A stretch of 64,000 nucleotides of DNA, taken from positions 1,116,001 through 1,180,000 of the forward strand of contig CM125795.1 of the NCBI GenBank assembly GCA_052171275.1, written 5' to 3'. The DNA comes from Arsenophonus sp052171275 (GTDB lineage: Bacteria; Pseudomonadota; Gammaproteobacteria; Enterobacterales; Enterobacteriaceae). Of this stretch, positions 53,306-64,000 are shown in pieces (the first letter of the stretch is position 1; each line of letters starts with the position of its first letter). The position numbers and the translations under genes are program-made. Under the pieces are notes generated by a model. It searched no databases. It was not told the origin of the DNA and saw only the letters and a list, made by a program, of their open reading frames with translations.

Positions 53306-53579
53306 ATTTAAAATTACTATTAATATTAAAAATATATATAAAAAATCAATATATAATAGTAAATTTTATATTTAAAAAGATTTATAGAAATAAAAATAAT
53401 TAAAATAAAAATAAATTATAAAAGAAAAATATTCTTAATTTAAAATAAATATTTTTCAAAAATATATTTTTTACAAAGTTATTTTCCAATTAAAGTATAT
53501 TAACATCAATATCATTTAAATAATGATTGATATTAAATAATTAATTAGTTTATCTCGATATATTTATATTATTTCAAAT

Positions 53580-53853
53580 AAAACCTGTTATTGAATTCTT
53601 TTTCATTGTTTTATGAACTAATTGATTTCGTTGAAATACTTTTATAAGCAAATAGCTAACAACTTTATCTACATATTTTTTAATATAAAAATTTATTGTA
53701 AGGTTCTTTGAACTAATGCGATCAGAATAATAAAATATTAATACAACAACATCACATCAGATTAAATTAAAATTAGTTAATTCACTATAAAATTTATTAA
53801 ATTCATACTTAATTACTAGTTTTAAGTTATAATTATTAAATTTAAAAAAACAT
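53580..53853 (-). pseudogene. ompA: ompA remnant, periplasmic domain
   Basis: The minus strand reads, with one stop and small frameshifts, MFFKFNNYNLK, EFNKFYSELTNFN, CDVVVL, YYSDRISS, KVVSYLLIK and KNSITGF. E. coli OmpA has VLFNFNKATLK, ALDQLYSQLSNLD, GSVVVLGYTDRIGS, SVVDYLISK and ESNPVTGNT in the same order and nearly the same spacing over about 90 residues of the peptidoglycan-binding domain. Position and strand match E. coli, where ompA follows matP. The N-terminal beta-barrel half, expected at about 53.9-54.6 kb, is no longer readable. The cell has therefore lost OmpA but kept a porin. Confidence 0.85.
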
Positions 53854-54142
53854 CATAACATAAAGTAAAGAAATTATTTTTAGTTTATGCTTATTTAGAT
53901 AATAATGTGATTATAGAAGTAATATTTCTATTGTATTAATATATAAAATCAAAACGTTAACATTTCATTTTCTGAAAGAAAAAAAATTTTATTACATATA
54001 TAACTAATCCATTAATAATTTAAAGAAATCATCAATTCTATAGTAAATTCTATATTTAAATCATAAAATATATAAGTGAAAAAATATAAATAGTGTTGTG
54101 TTTTAGTATAAATTTTGACTAAATATGTTTTTTAATAAGCAT

Positions 54143-54167
54143 TATCCTAGAATATAATTCTAGGATA
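54143..54167. repeat. Short inverted repeat with 11-bp arms
   Basis: tatcctagaat and attctaggata flank ata. The cctag/ctagg core stands out from the A/T background. It lies where the ompA barrel should be encoded. Confidence 0.6.
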
Positions 54168-55048
54168 GTATAAAGATCTAATTAGTTTCTAAGCCGATAA
54201 ACTTATCCTACTTGCTAATTAAGTTCATATCAATTGCATTATATCCTAATTATTGGAATTATCATAATATCTTATATTTTTTAAATCTGTTATAAGCCTA
54301 CTTTAAAACTAAGAAATTTATCATCTTTAATAATTAATATAAATACTAATATCATAATTTATTATGATTAGTTTTATTAATTTCAATATTTTTTATAAGT
54401 ATGAAAAGATAATATCTTCGAATTATAAAAAATCTAATATAACATCAATATATTGAATATTATATTTATATACCGTTCTAGCAATTATTGCGAAAATTAC
54501 AATTTCTATAACTATCTTTTTTTATTTTACACATTTATAATATGATAAATTAATTAGTTTCTTATTTTTGTAAGTTATATAGTATTACTTAATATACATT
54601 AAGTCATTGAACCATATTATTTTTATTTATAATGGTTATTTATGCTATCTCTATTTTATTTCTTTAAAAGAAAAATATTAAAATAAAAATAAAATCAATA
54701 CATATTTCTATAATATAAATTCTATCTAGCATAAACTTTTTAAAAATTTAAATTAGATTAAAGATTAATTTAATTAACTTTTTAATAAATAATTAATGAT
54801 TTATATATTATATCTCTAATTAAATTTTCATTGTTAAATAATTAACAAAATTATTTTTTATTATTTTGTCTGTTTTAACTTAAAATTCATTAATTAATGT
54901 AAATAATTTTACTGTAGATAAGTAATAGAATGATAAAAATATTTTTAGTGGATTTAATTATCTATGCTAATAACTTTTACTTTTATAAAATATAAATCAA
55001 TCTAATGTTCTTCCATTTATACCGAATGATATATAAATGATAAATATA

Positions 55049-55082
55049 TTAAGATATCAATATGATAAGATTGATATCTTAA
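55049..55082. repeat. Inverted repeat, 13-bp perfect arms
   Basis: ttaagatatcaat and its complement flank an 8-nt loop. It lies in gene-less DNA. Confidence 0.7.
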
Positions 55083-58000
55083 CTTAAATCTAATAATTAT
55101 ATTATAACTACATATTAAAAGTAGAAGTTATTTTGTAATATAATTAGTTATTAATTATATCGCTTCTATAAATTATCATATTTTATAATTTAGTAAAATT
55201 GAATTTTTTTTAATATTATTAAATTTATTTTTTATTTTATTTGATAATTTTATCTATTAATATTTATTTAGTATATTATGTTAATAATAAATTATATTTT
55301 TAACTATATGTTCTATATCATATTAAATTAACTTTAAAAATATTTATGAAGAAATCTATTTTTCTTTTTATTTAAATTATTTAATTATTATAGATATAAT
55401 TGGATTTTATATTCATTCAACAAATTATGTTTAATATATTGATTTATTATTAATAAATCAAATAAGTATATGATAAATTTTATTTATTATAAATATTAAA
55501 TATAAATAAAATTATTAACTATTAGTTATAGTTTATAACTAATAAATATTTTCATTAATAGAATAATCTTGTATAAGTAATTTATTTTTATATTATCAAA
55601 GATAATATTTATTGCTGATATTAGGTCAAAAAATATATTTTATAAAGTATATATAATAATATTAATGTTAATAAAAAAATTACATAATATAAATATACCT
55701 ATAAATAATAAATTATTCTAAAAAAATAATTAATAATATAGATTACTTATGGTAATTATAGATCCTAAATGTTATTTAAAATAAATATAAAAAATAAATT
55801 TTAATACTTATTAAATTAATAAAATCTTAATTAATTATTAAATATAATTATATTAAGATAATAAAATATAAAATAATAATTTTTTAACTAAGTTTTAGAT
55901 TTGAAAAAAACTTTTTAATTAATAAATTATTTATGTCTGTATTTTATTTATTTTATAAAAATAAGAGAATAGTTCATAAAAAGTGAATTTAAATTAATAA
56001 CTGTTACTAAAAAACTAGTTGTTTTATTATTTTTCTAAATTTTTATTATTTATAATAGTTTTAAATTAAAAGATTTATTTAACTTTTTAACTATTCAATT
56101 AATTCAACAATAAAAACAACACTAATTTTATTATAAACATTATGATTAATAAAATTTATAAAATAATTTATTTTTTAAAATTTTTTTTTAATTTACTTCA
56201 TAAAAATAAATCAGTATCATTTTACTTAAAGTAAAATAATTAAAAAATTTTTTATAGACAAATATTATTAGTTATAAGAAAATATCAAATAACATAAAGA
56301 ATTATTTTAAAATCACTAATATAGCTATCATAAATAATAATATAATAATTAATATTTATTATAATTATCTTTATTATATTTAAATAAGATAACTACAACT
56401 ATGTTACAGAAATAATTATAAATTTAATTTTTATTAAAAGGATTTAGATAATTATTAAATTAACTAATTAAATTAATTATAACTTTTTTATTTAAAATAA
56501 AACTATAGGATAATTTGGAATATATCAATTACTAAAGTAATTAATATATTTATTATTTATGTTAAAAAACTAAAGTTAACTAAAATAAAAGAAGTAATAA
56601 ACAAAAAACTTTAATTAATTAACTATTATATGTTATAAAAAATTTTATTAATAATAAAAATATATTTTCTCTTTTATAAAGAAACAAAAATATAAAAATG
56701 ATAACTAAATTAAAATATGATAAACTATTTAAATAATAATTTATATAATATAATTATATTCATTTATCAAAATTTTGTTAATTTTAGTTTTTAATAACTA
56801 ATAAGTTTAAAAAAATATTTATATTATATGAAAAATCATCTTTAAATTATTTAATAATTATTAACTATATTTAGTTTTTGTTTTCTTTATAAGAATTTTA
56901 TTATATTGTAATATCTATTTTAAGATTGACTGATAGTCAATAAAGTTTATTTTTATTTATTATAAAATGTTTTTATAAAATTTTTTTAAAATTTTAGTAG
57001 ATTAGAAATCTATGTTTAAATTTTAAATTATGGTTAAATTCTATACTATTATATTATTTTAATAAACAGTTATTATGCTTTAGTTTATATTAAATAGTAT
57101 AATATTTCTTATTTTAAAATATTACTATATAAAATAGTATTATCTTAAGTTTCGATATTTAATTTATAATTAACTTCTTTATTCATACATATAAAATTAT
57201 AATGAAAGTAGCTATTATTAATCTATGCTTTATATTTTTTTAATAACTAAACAAAGTATTATTTTTATTTTATTTTATATATTATAAGCAATCGGATTTT
57301 AATCTTAAAGATAAATTATTAATAATTTTATAAAATTATATCATTAAATAAATTTACTTTATTAATTATATAATTAGAAGAATTCTAGTATCATACAGAA
57401 CTAATCTATTGTATAATTTAAATAGAAAATAAAATATAGTTAATAAATTTTAATAAACAATGTAATAATAGTAATTATAAGTAATAATAGTATCTAGTTG
57501 TTAATATAAAATTCTAAAATAATTATAATTTATAGCAGTAAACTTAGAATATTAAAAATATAAATCTAAAATAGAATAAAATGATACTACTACATAAAAT
57601 ATAAGTAATATTTAAATGCAATAAAAAGATATTGCTATTATAATATAGCTTATATTAAAATTTATAAAATATGTTTATAATGATAATTCTTTATTTATTA
57701 GATCATAATAAGTTATAAATAATAATTTATAAAATTTTAAGCTAAAATTTACTATATAATTAAACTAAAATTAATAAACATAGGAGTTAACATTTAACTT
57801 TAATAACATTTTTCTAATTATATTATCTATTAAATACATATAATATAAAGAGTTTTAAAAACATTAATATTTCACTCTCATTTGATTAACTTATTGACAT
57901 ATAAATTATAAATTAATGTTTTCTTTCTTTAAAATTTAAACTTAAATTATAAAAGATTGATATAATTAGGTTCTTCAATATTAACAAAAGAAAACTTATT

Positions 58001-59289
58001 ACTTTAATATCTTATTAAAATACTTAAAATTAGATAAAAATTATTTTAATTTTCTATTAAATCTTCTCTGATGTTTTAAATAGATAAAAAATTAGTTAAT
58101 TTAATAAAAGTATAATATATTTTTATCAAATAGAGAAAATAATTAACTAGAAATTAAAAAAATAATAGTAAATTAAAATATTTTCTTTATATTTAACATT
58201 AATTTTAAATAAAATTTATTAACTTTTAATGAAAATTTTCTATTTATAATCATAATCTTTATTATAATTATTAAAAAACTATCTGATATAAATCAATGTT
58301 AAGATGTTATTTTAATCAATTAATGCTCTAATTATTTTCTTTAAAAATTACTATTAATGTATTAAATTCTATCTTTTAAATTAATTATATTTTAGTAATT
58401 AATAAAATTTTTAGTATTAAATATAAATAAAAAAAATCTTAAATTAATATTTAATTATAAATAATAAAAAATAGATGAATTTATTCAGAATTAATTATAA
58501 AGATAATGGTTTAAGTAAAAAATTTTTACTTTTAGTAAATTATCAATAAATAAACTAAAAAGTTTAAACTTATTAATTAACTAAATTGAAAGTAGTATTT
58601 TTATAGAAAATTATAATTGAAATAATAATATTATTAGCATTTAATATAAATACTATTTCATGGTATTACTTAAGTAATAAATTTTTAAATGACAAATAGT
58701 TAATATAAAGATTAGTATTAATATTAAAGGCTTAAATTTATTTATAAAATAAATAAAGTATATAAAAATTAAAAAATAAACAAATTATAAAATTAAAATA
58801 AAAATTAACTATAAATAAAGATTAAGTTAGTAATATTTTTTAATAAAAAGATAGAAATTGATTCTAAAATTAATCGAAATTCAATAAATCAAATGTGTTA
58901 TATATATCATCAATTAATTTAATCAATAAAAAAATTATTTTAATTAATGAATTAAAATTTTTTTAAAATACACTTTATTATTAAGCATAAGAATAAAAAA
59001 CAAACTTATTTATTTGCTATTGATAATTGATTTATTAAATAAACTCGAAATAAAAAAATCTTATCTAATAAATTAGCTTAATGAGATTTTAATATCAGAG
59101 CAATAAAATTTTTTTATAGAAAAAAAATTAAAAAAATTTCTTTTTTTAAAAAAAATTATTATTTTATCTTAAATAAATCATTATCATTATTATTTATTTT
59201 TATTTGTAATATTTTAAATTAAAAAATAATATTTATTAAAAAAATAAAAAATTAAATTTTATTTCTATACAAATTGAAAAAAAGATTTT

Positions 59290-59730
59290 AGAATAACAGT
59301 ATAATCATCATTTATCACATCATGAAATAAATTATTTTTTCTGTGCATAAAACTGGAATCTATAATAAATTTTTTTTTGAAAAACTTAAATTTCTTAAAT
59401 TAAAAGAAAAGAGACATTTATTATTTTTTACTTTTAAATATTTAAATTTATTTTTTTGTAAAATACAATACACTTTAATTAATTTTATTAAACTAATTAA
59501 AAATTATTCGTATCAAAATAAAAAACAACTATTATCATCTAATAAAATTTTTTATTATTTTAATAATATTTTACTATTTTATCTAAATCTATTTTTAATA
59601 TGTAATTTTTATAATTTCATTTAATAAAAATCAAAAAATAATTGCTAATAATCGTACTTATTTTAATTTTATTGCTAAATCTTATCGTAAATCTTATACT
59701 AGAGTGATCACTTCTATATTAGTTAAATAG
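59290..59730 (+). other. Coding-like stretch of unknown origin, probably a decayed gene
   Basis: An open frame from a GTG at 59343 to 59624 (93 codons, lysine-, phenylalanine- and leucine-rich) begins HKTGIY. A second frame just after it reads ANNRTYFNFIAKSYRKSYTRVITSILVK-like sequence up to 59730 (split here over two frames), with more G and C than the surroundings. HKTG followed by an aromatic residue recalls HKTGYYLDQR of the methyltransferase RlmI, but rlmI should lie nearer tusE and on the other strand. helD is the gene expected here by position. I do not assign it. Confidence 0.25.
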
Positions 59731-60500
59731 TAATTTTCATAAAGAGAATAATAAATAGATTTAAAGAAATAACTTTACTCTGTATTATATTTACTTTCAT
59801 CTGTATTTAATTTTTAAAAGATAGAAAATATCAATTATCTATCAAGCAATCATCGTATTAAATGATATTTAATAAATATTAATCTATAAATATATATATT
59901 TAGTATTTTTTTAATTTAAAATTAAAAATAACATAATCCTTAAGTTTGATATTAAAAAATAATTTGTATAGTATTTAATAAGATAATTTTTTCCAAAATA
60001 TCTAAACATATTTTTTTATTATCCTATTTTTATTTTTTTTAGAAAATAATCATTAATAAATTGATTATAGATAATATTATTAGCTTTAATGTTTTTAATC
60101 TATTAAACTCTATATATAATAAAATGGATATATAAAAATATATTTTTTGTTATTAATCAATTTAAATTAATTTTTTTATATTTTTTAAAATAAATATTTA
60201 TTGTTATATCTAATATTTTTATTTATTTAAAATAACTTAACTTTTTTCTTATAATATTTCAGTAATAAAAAGACTTAATAATTTATCAAATTTTATATTG
60301 TTTAAAAAATTTTTTAACATTTATTCATTTTAAAAAGATATTATCTGTTTATTAGATACTTTTATAAAATTATATTTAATGATAAGTATAGTAATTTAAC
60401 TTAATATAGATTTATTTATATTTCTAAAATATATAAACATTATTTTTTTTCTAACTAAACTAATAAATTTTAGTTATTAATTAACTTAAAATATAAATTT

Positions 60501-60523
60501 TTATCGATAATAATTATCGATAA
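60501..60523. repeat. Palindromic element with two ATCGAT sites
   Basis: ttatcgataat and its complement flank one A. ATCGAT is rare in this spacer, so the pair is conspicuous. No gene is adjacent. Confidence 0.6.
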
Positions 60524-61012
60524 CTATATTTTTACAATATAAACTATTGATTATATTATTTAATTTTTTCTGTTTATTTTCTATTATAAGTGTGATCTTT
60601 TTAATTCAAACATAAACAATAAAGTTATATTTATGTAAACTTAGGTTACTATATAACAGTAATTAAATGATTTTATAACTAATAATATATTTTTTTTAAA
60701 AAAACTTTTACATCTTTAATACAATTATAATTAAAATATTTATAATATACTTTCTGTTAAAATAAAATATAAAATATTTTATAAGTTATTAATTAAAAAA
60801 TCGGGATAATTATCAATTTTTACTTTTATCAAAAATAAACTATTTTTTAATTTTATAAATATAAATTTTATTTTAAAATCTGATTTTTAAGAAATTGTTT
60901 TACTTGCAGAGATATTTATAAAATCTAAATATATTATTATCGTAAATAATTAAAATATAAATAATTGTCGTTTTATTTTATTTTAAAGTTTATATATTAT
61001 ATATTATTAATA

Positions 61013-61048
61013 TATACTCTCTTAATAAAATTTTTTTAAGAGAGTATA
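61013..61048. repeat. Hairpin, 13-bp arms extended by an A/T stem
   Basis: tatactctcttaa (61013-61025) and ttaagagagtata (61036-61048) pair exactly; the inner taaaattttt can extend the stem after one mismatch. An A- and T-run follows. It is an orphan terminator-like structure. Confidence 0.65.
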
Positions 61049-62885
61049 AAAAAATTTTTTAAAGTATTTATGACATATTTATTATTATAATCAAATTATA
61101 TTATTAATATAAAATCTTTAATGAAGTAAAATAAACTAATTGAATATTTAATTGTTTTTCTAAATTAGAATTAGATATATTTGAATATATTTAAATTAAT
61201 ATTATTTAATATATAATATTTTATATACATATATTAATATTATCAATTTTTATTTTAATTTATTAATAAATTAATAATATAATATATTAATTAATTAAGT
61301 TAATTAATTATATTAATGAAAAATATTTTTTCTTTAAAAGAAAATATGATTCTTAATTTATATTAATATCAATATTCATTATAATCATAAATATATATCT
61401 ATTACTTATAACTTTATAAAAGTTATTTCATTTAACTAGTACTTATTAAATTAAAAAAATAAAATATTATTTTAATATTCATTAAAATAACTCAATATAT
61501 TGATATTTGTATATAAAATATAGAAATAGTATTATTTGTTTTATCAATATTATTTATAAGTAATCATATTTTTATGAAATAGAATTTTAATAAATATTTA
61601 TGATATAAAATATAATAGATATTCAATAAAAGTAAATATATAGTATTATTAGTTAGTATTAATTAAAAGTTAAATTAATGTAATTTATTAATTTAAAAGA
61701 TATTTTAAAACTGTATTAAAAATAATTTTTATTTATCAAAAACTGATTATAAAAAAATATTTAAATCAAGATTTGATACTAAATTTAATTTATATTTTTA
61801 TATAACTAAAATAGATAAAAATCTTTATAAATTCAATTATTTTATTTAATAAGTAATTTAATATACTTGTAATAAGTAATATAAAATTACTTTTATCGTA
61901 ATTATTTATTTTTAATAAATAGATAAAATATATTAAAATAAATTATAATTATATTTATATAATAATAGAATTATAATTCTTAGTTTTAATAGAAAAGAAA
62001 AATAAAATCATAGATCATAACTATTTCATTTTAATGAAATTTAAAATTATACAATTACTTAATTATTTTATTATAAATTTAATTATAATTTATTTTAATA
62101 AATTACATAAAAACGATTATTCTAGGTTGTTTATTGTAATTTTTTTCAAATACTATTATCTTAGTATAGATCAAAAGTATAAATATAAATATGAATAAAT
62201 ATATTATCATTATTTTTTATAAAAATACGTAACTAAGGAACCTAATAAATATAAAACTATAATTCATCATAATATCATTATTATCTATTTTATTAAAAGT
62301 TTTTCAAGATTAATATCAATTTTTACTCTAAAATTTAATATAGATTTATGACTTGTTATTGTTAAATTCTAAATTTAGCGTTAGTTATAAATCCAATTAA
62401 CTATCTTATATATTAATACTAGTAAATTTATTTCTATTACATATATAAAAAATATTGTTAGTAATTCAAAACCGTTAATCGAAACTATTTTTTACTTTAC
62501 TTTTTTAAATTTATAATAAATATAAGATTTTATAATTTTTTATATTATGACTTATATATAATTTTATTGTAAAATAGATATAACAAAATTATTCTTCATT
62601 ATTTAATTTTTTTAAAATTAAAATATCAAAAAAATTTTTATTTAACGATTTTAAAGATTATATAAAAAATTTTCTATTATATTTAAAATGTAATAAAAAA
62701 GTATAGTATTTTATGATATATTTTATTATTATCAATAATAATGCGATAAAAATAAAAAATTTTAGTGATATTTAACAAATTTAAATATTTTAAAACTAAT
62801 TAAAACTCTATCTATAGTATAGATCTTAAATCGAATTTTATAATATTTAAACACAATATTCAAAAAAGAATTAATCTATTTTTAT

Positions 62886-62914
62886 ATTTGAATATTATTT
62901 TTAATAATTCAAAT
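62886..62914 (-). terminator. Hairpin spanning the tusE stop codon
   Basis: atttgaat/attcaaat arms extended by att/aat with one bulge overlap the TGA of tusE on the minus strand. The loop is T-rich on the plus strand. Like the aroA and pyrD hairpins it uses coding bases in its stem. Confidence 0.4.
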
Positions 62915-63238
62915 ACATCTTACTGGTTTAGGTAAACCAGCAATTTTTGTTGCTTGCGTTGCTGGACCCTTTGGGAAAAGGCAATAAAGATACCGACTAC
63001 TAGCAATATTTTCACCATATTTTTTAGTAATTGCCTTTACTAACAAACGAATAGATGGAGATGTATTAAATAATAGATAAAATTCACGAATGAAACGAAT
63101 AATTTGCCAATGTTGTTCCGTTAATATTATATTCTCTTGTTTTGCTAATAAAAACCCCATTGATTCACTCCATTCCTGGCTATTTTTAAGATAACCATCT
63201 ATGTCGGTTTTAATTTCACGATTTTCAAATATAAACAT
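62909..63238 (-). CDS. tusE: Sulfur relay protein TusE
   Basis: The last carrier of the TusABCDE relay that hands persulfide sulfur to MnmA for 2-thiolation of U34 in Lys, Glu and Gln tRNAs (DsrC/TusE family). The 109 residues equal the E. coli length. FNTSPSIRLLVKAITKKYGE and the C-terminal SRYLYCLFPKGPATQATKIAGLPKPVRCI pattern are conserved; the penultimate cysteine is the sulfur-accepting residue. The start at 63238 has no clear ribosome site. It lies right of the decayed matP-yccX region, as in E. coli, and the other relay genes must be elsewhere. An inverted repeat with 16-bp arms ends 12 bp upstream. Confidence 0.96.
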   Translation of the reverse strand: MFIFENREIKTDIDGYLKNSQEWSESMGFLLAKQENIILTEQHWQIIRFIREFYLLFNTSPSIRLLVKAITKKYGENIASSRYLYCLFPKGPATQATKIAGLPKPVRCI

Positions 63239-64000
63239 ATAATTTTCTGAATTTAACTAAAATTAAGAACTAATTTTAGTTAAATTAAAGTTTAATTAAA
63301 AAACATCTGTGTAGATTAAGCAAATAAAATTATTTTATTACATATAAATAAATTTATTTATTCTATACAAAACTTATAGTTAATCAAGATATATTTTATA
63401 GTATTTAATATTATCAATTAATTGATTTTTTAGTTTAAAGCATCAAATATGGAAAACTATTAACTATAAAAATTATAAAAAATTGAATTTTTTGTTAAAT
63501 ACTATTTTATTTTAGTAAAATTATTAAAATTCTTATTAAGGTATTCATTTTAATTAATTGTTTTAGATAAAAATATATATATTAAAGTCATATTTTTTTA
63601 TTTTTTATCACATAAAATAATTTATTTTATTTTTAAAGTAATTTATTAAACTCTTTAGACTAAAAAAATATTATTATTACTAATAATAAAAATAATTAAT
63701 TATTTTTATTATTCTAAATAGATTTTAGTCATAATAACTATGAAAAATTATTTATGTTTAATAAAAGCTAAATTTTATATTAGTTTAGTATTATTACTAC
63801 AATTAATTAATTTTTATATCTAAAGTAATTAGTAATATTATATTATAATCTAATGAAAATATTTTTTTGACTGTTTCAATTATAAAAATTTATTGTAGTA
63901 ATATGTATTAAAGTTCAGTGTTTATACTTAATATTTCTTTTATTATTATTTTATCTAATAAGTTATTTTTTGCTAAAAAATAGAAAAACTTATATTTAAA
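63239..64000. other. Spacer upstream of tusE; no gene seen
   Basis: E. coli has yccA and the tRNA gene serT beyond tusE. I found no YccA-like frame and no tRNA-like GC-rich cloverleaf in these 762 bp, only A/T-rich sequence and the hairpin at 63250-63286. Confidence 0.55.
63250..63286 (-). promoter_or_regulatory. Hairpin directly upstream of tusE
   Basis: Arms aatttaactaaaatta (63250-63265) and 63271-63286 are perfect 16-mers with a 5-nt loop. The stem ends 11 nt before the tusE ATG, where a ribosome site would be expected, so it may influence initiation or be the terminator of a lost upstream gene. Confidence 0.45.

Larger units (their letters stand above)
52435..62908. other. 10.5 kb gene-less region replacing matP to yccX
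   Basis: Between lonH and tusE E. coli has matP, ompA, sulA, sxy, yccS, yccF, helD, mgsA, yccT, yccU, hspQ, rlmI and yccX, together about 10.6 kb plus short spacers, close to the length here. Remnants of matP (52989-53132) and ompA (53580-53853) are readable in the right order and strands. A coding-like stretch at 59290-59730 could not be named. Inverted repeats occur at 53274-53305, 54143-54167, 55049-55082, 60501-60523 and 61013-61048. The rest shows only A/T-rich sequence. Confidence 0.65.

Noticed and set aside
63239..64000. Search for the tRNA-Ser gene serT and yccA expected beyond tusE
   Set aside because: No GC-rich tRNA-like segment or YccA-like frame was found; they may lie outside the window or be lost.

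Overview
The window looks like a piece of the chromosome of a long-term, host-restricted gammaproteobacterial endosymbiont (Enterobacterales). Every intact protein matches an Escherichia coli-type protein almost end to end (MsbA 582, AsnS 466, PyrD 336, RpsA 557, IhfB 94, TusE 109, FabA 172 residues). The genes keep the E. coli chromosomal order (serC-aroA-cmk-rpsA-ihfB-msbA-lpxK-ycaR-kdsB ... aspC-ompF-asnS-pncB ... pyrD ... uup ... fabA-lonH ... tusE). DNA between genes is almost pure A/T, while genes are visibly less A/T-rich. The 18 intact genes add up to about 19.1 kb of 64 kb, a coding density near 30 %. The closest relative cannot be named from the sequence alone; an Arsenophonus-, Providencia- or Sodalis-type symbiont would all fit.

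Layout: 1-9408 holds no recognisable gene. 9412-14986 carries serC, aroA, cmk, rpsA and ihfB, all on the plus strand. 14987-17399 is the eroded comEC (ycaI) gene, whose C-terminal end is still readable. 17400-21606 holds msbA-lpxK, then ycaR-kdsB. 21607-31933 is 10.3 kb of decayed DNA where E. coli has cmoM-mukFEB-ldtD-ycbK-ycbL; fragments resembling ycbK and ycbL remain at its right end. 31934-37635 is a minus-strand block: aspC, an OmpF-type porin, asnS, pncB. 37636-40843 is an eroded pepN-sized gap, then pyrD, a 3.4 kb gap, uup, a gap with a pqiB remnant, then fabA and lonH on the minus strand. 52435-62908 is a second 10 kb gap with remnants of matP and, very clearly, ompA. tusE lies near the right edge.

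The retained genes form a coherent minimal set. They cover the outer membrane (msbA, lpxK, kdsB, porin), the shikimate and serine/pyridoxal routes (aroA, serC, aspC), pyrimidine and CMP metabolism (pyrD, cmk) and nicotinate salvage (pncB). They also cover unsaturated fatty acid synthesis (fabA), translation (rpsA, asnS, tusE, uup), a nucleoid protein (ihfB) and an atypical Lon-type protease (lonH). No rRNA, tRNA, insertion sequence, phage gene or CRISPR array was seen.

The most interesting points are four. (1) Genes decay in place: several gaps are about as long as the ancestral genes they replace and still contain readable fragments in the expected order. (2) AroA naturally carries both Ile97 and Ser101, the pair known as TIPS in glyphosate-insensitive EPSP synthases. 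(3) Non-coding DNA holds many long perfect palindromes, including one of 72 bp, with a cluster just downstream of aspC. (4) Hairpins span the stop codons of several genes, and the rpsA leader keeps a structured form.
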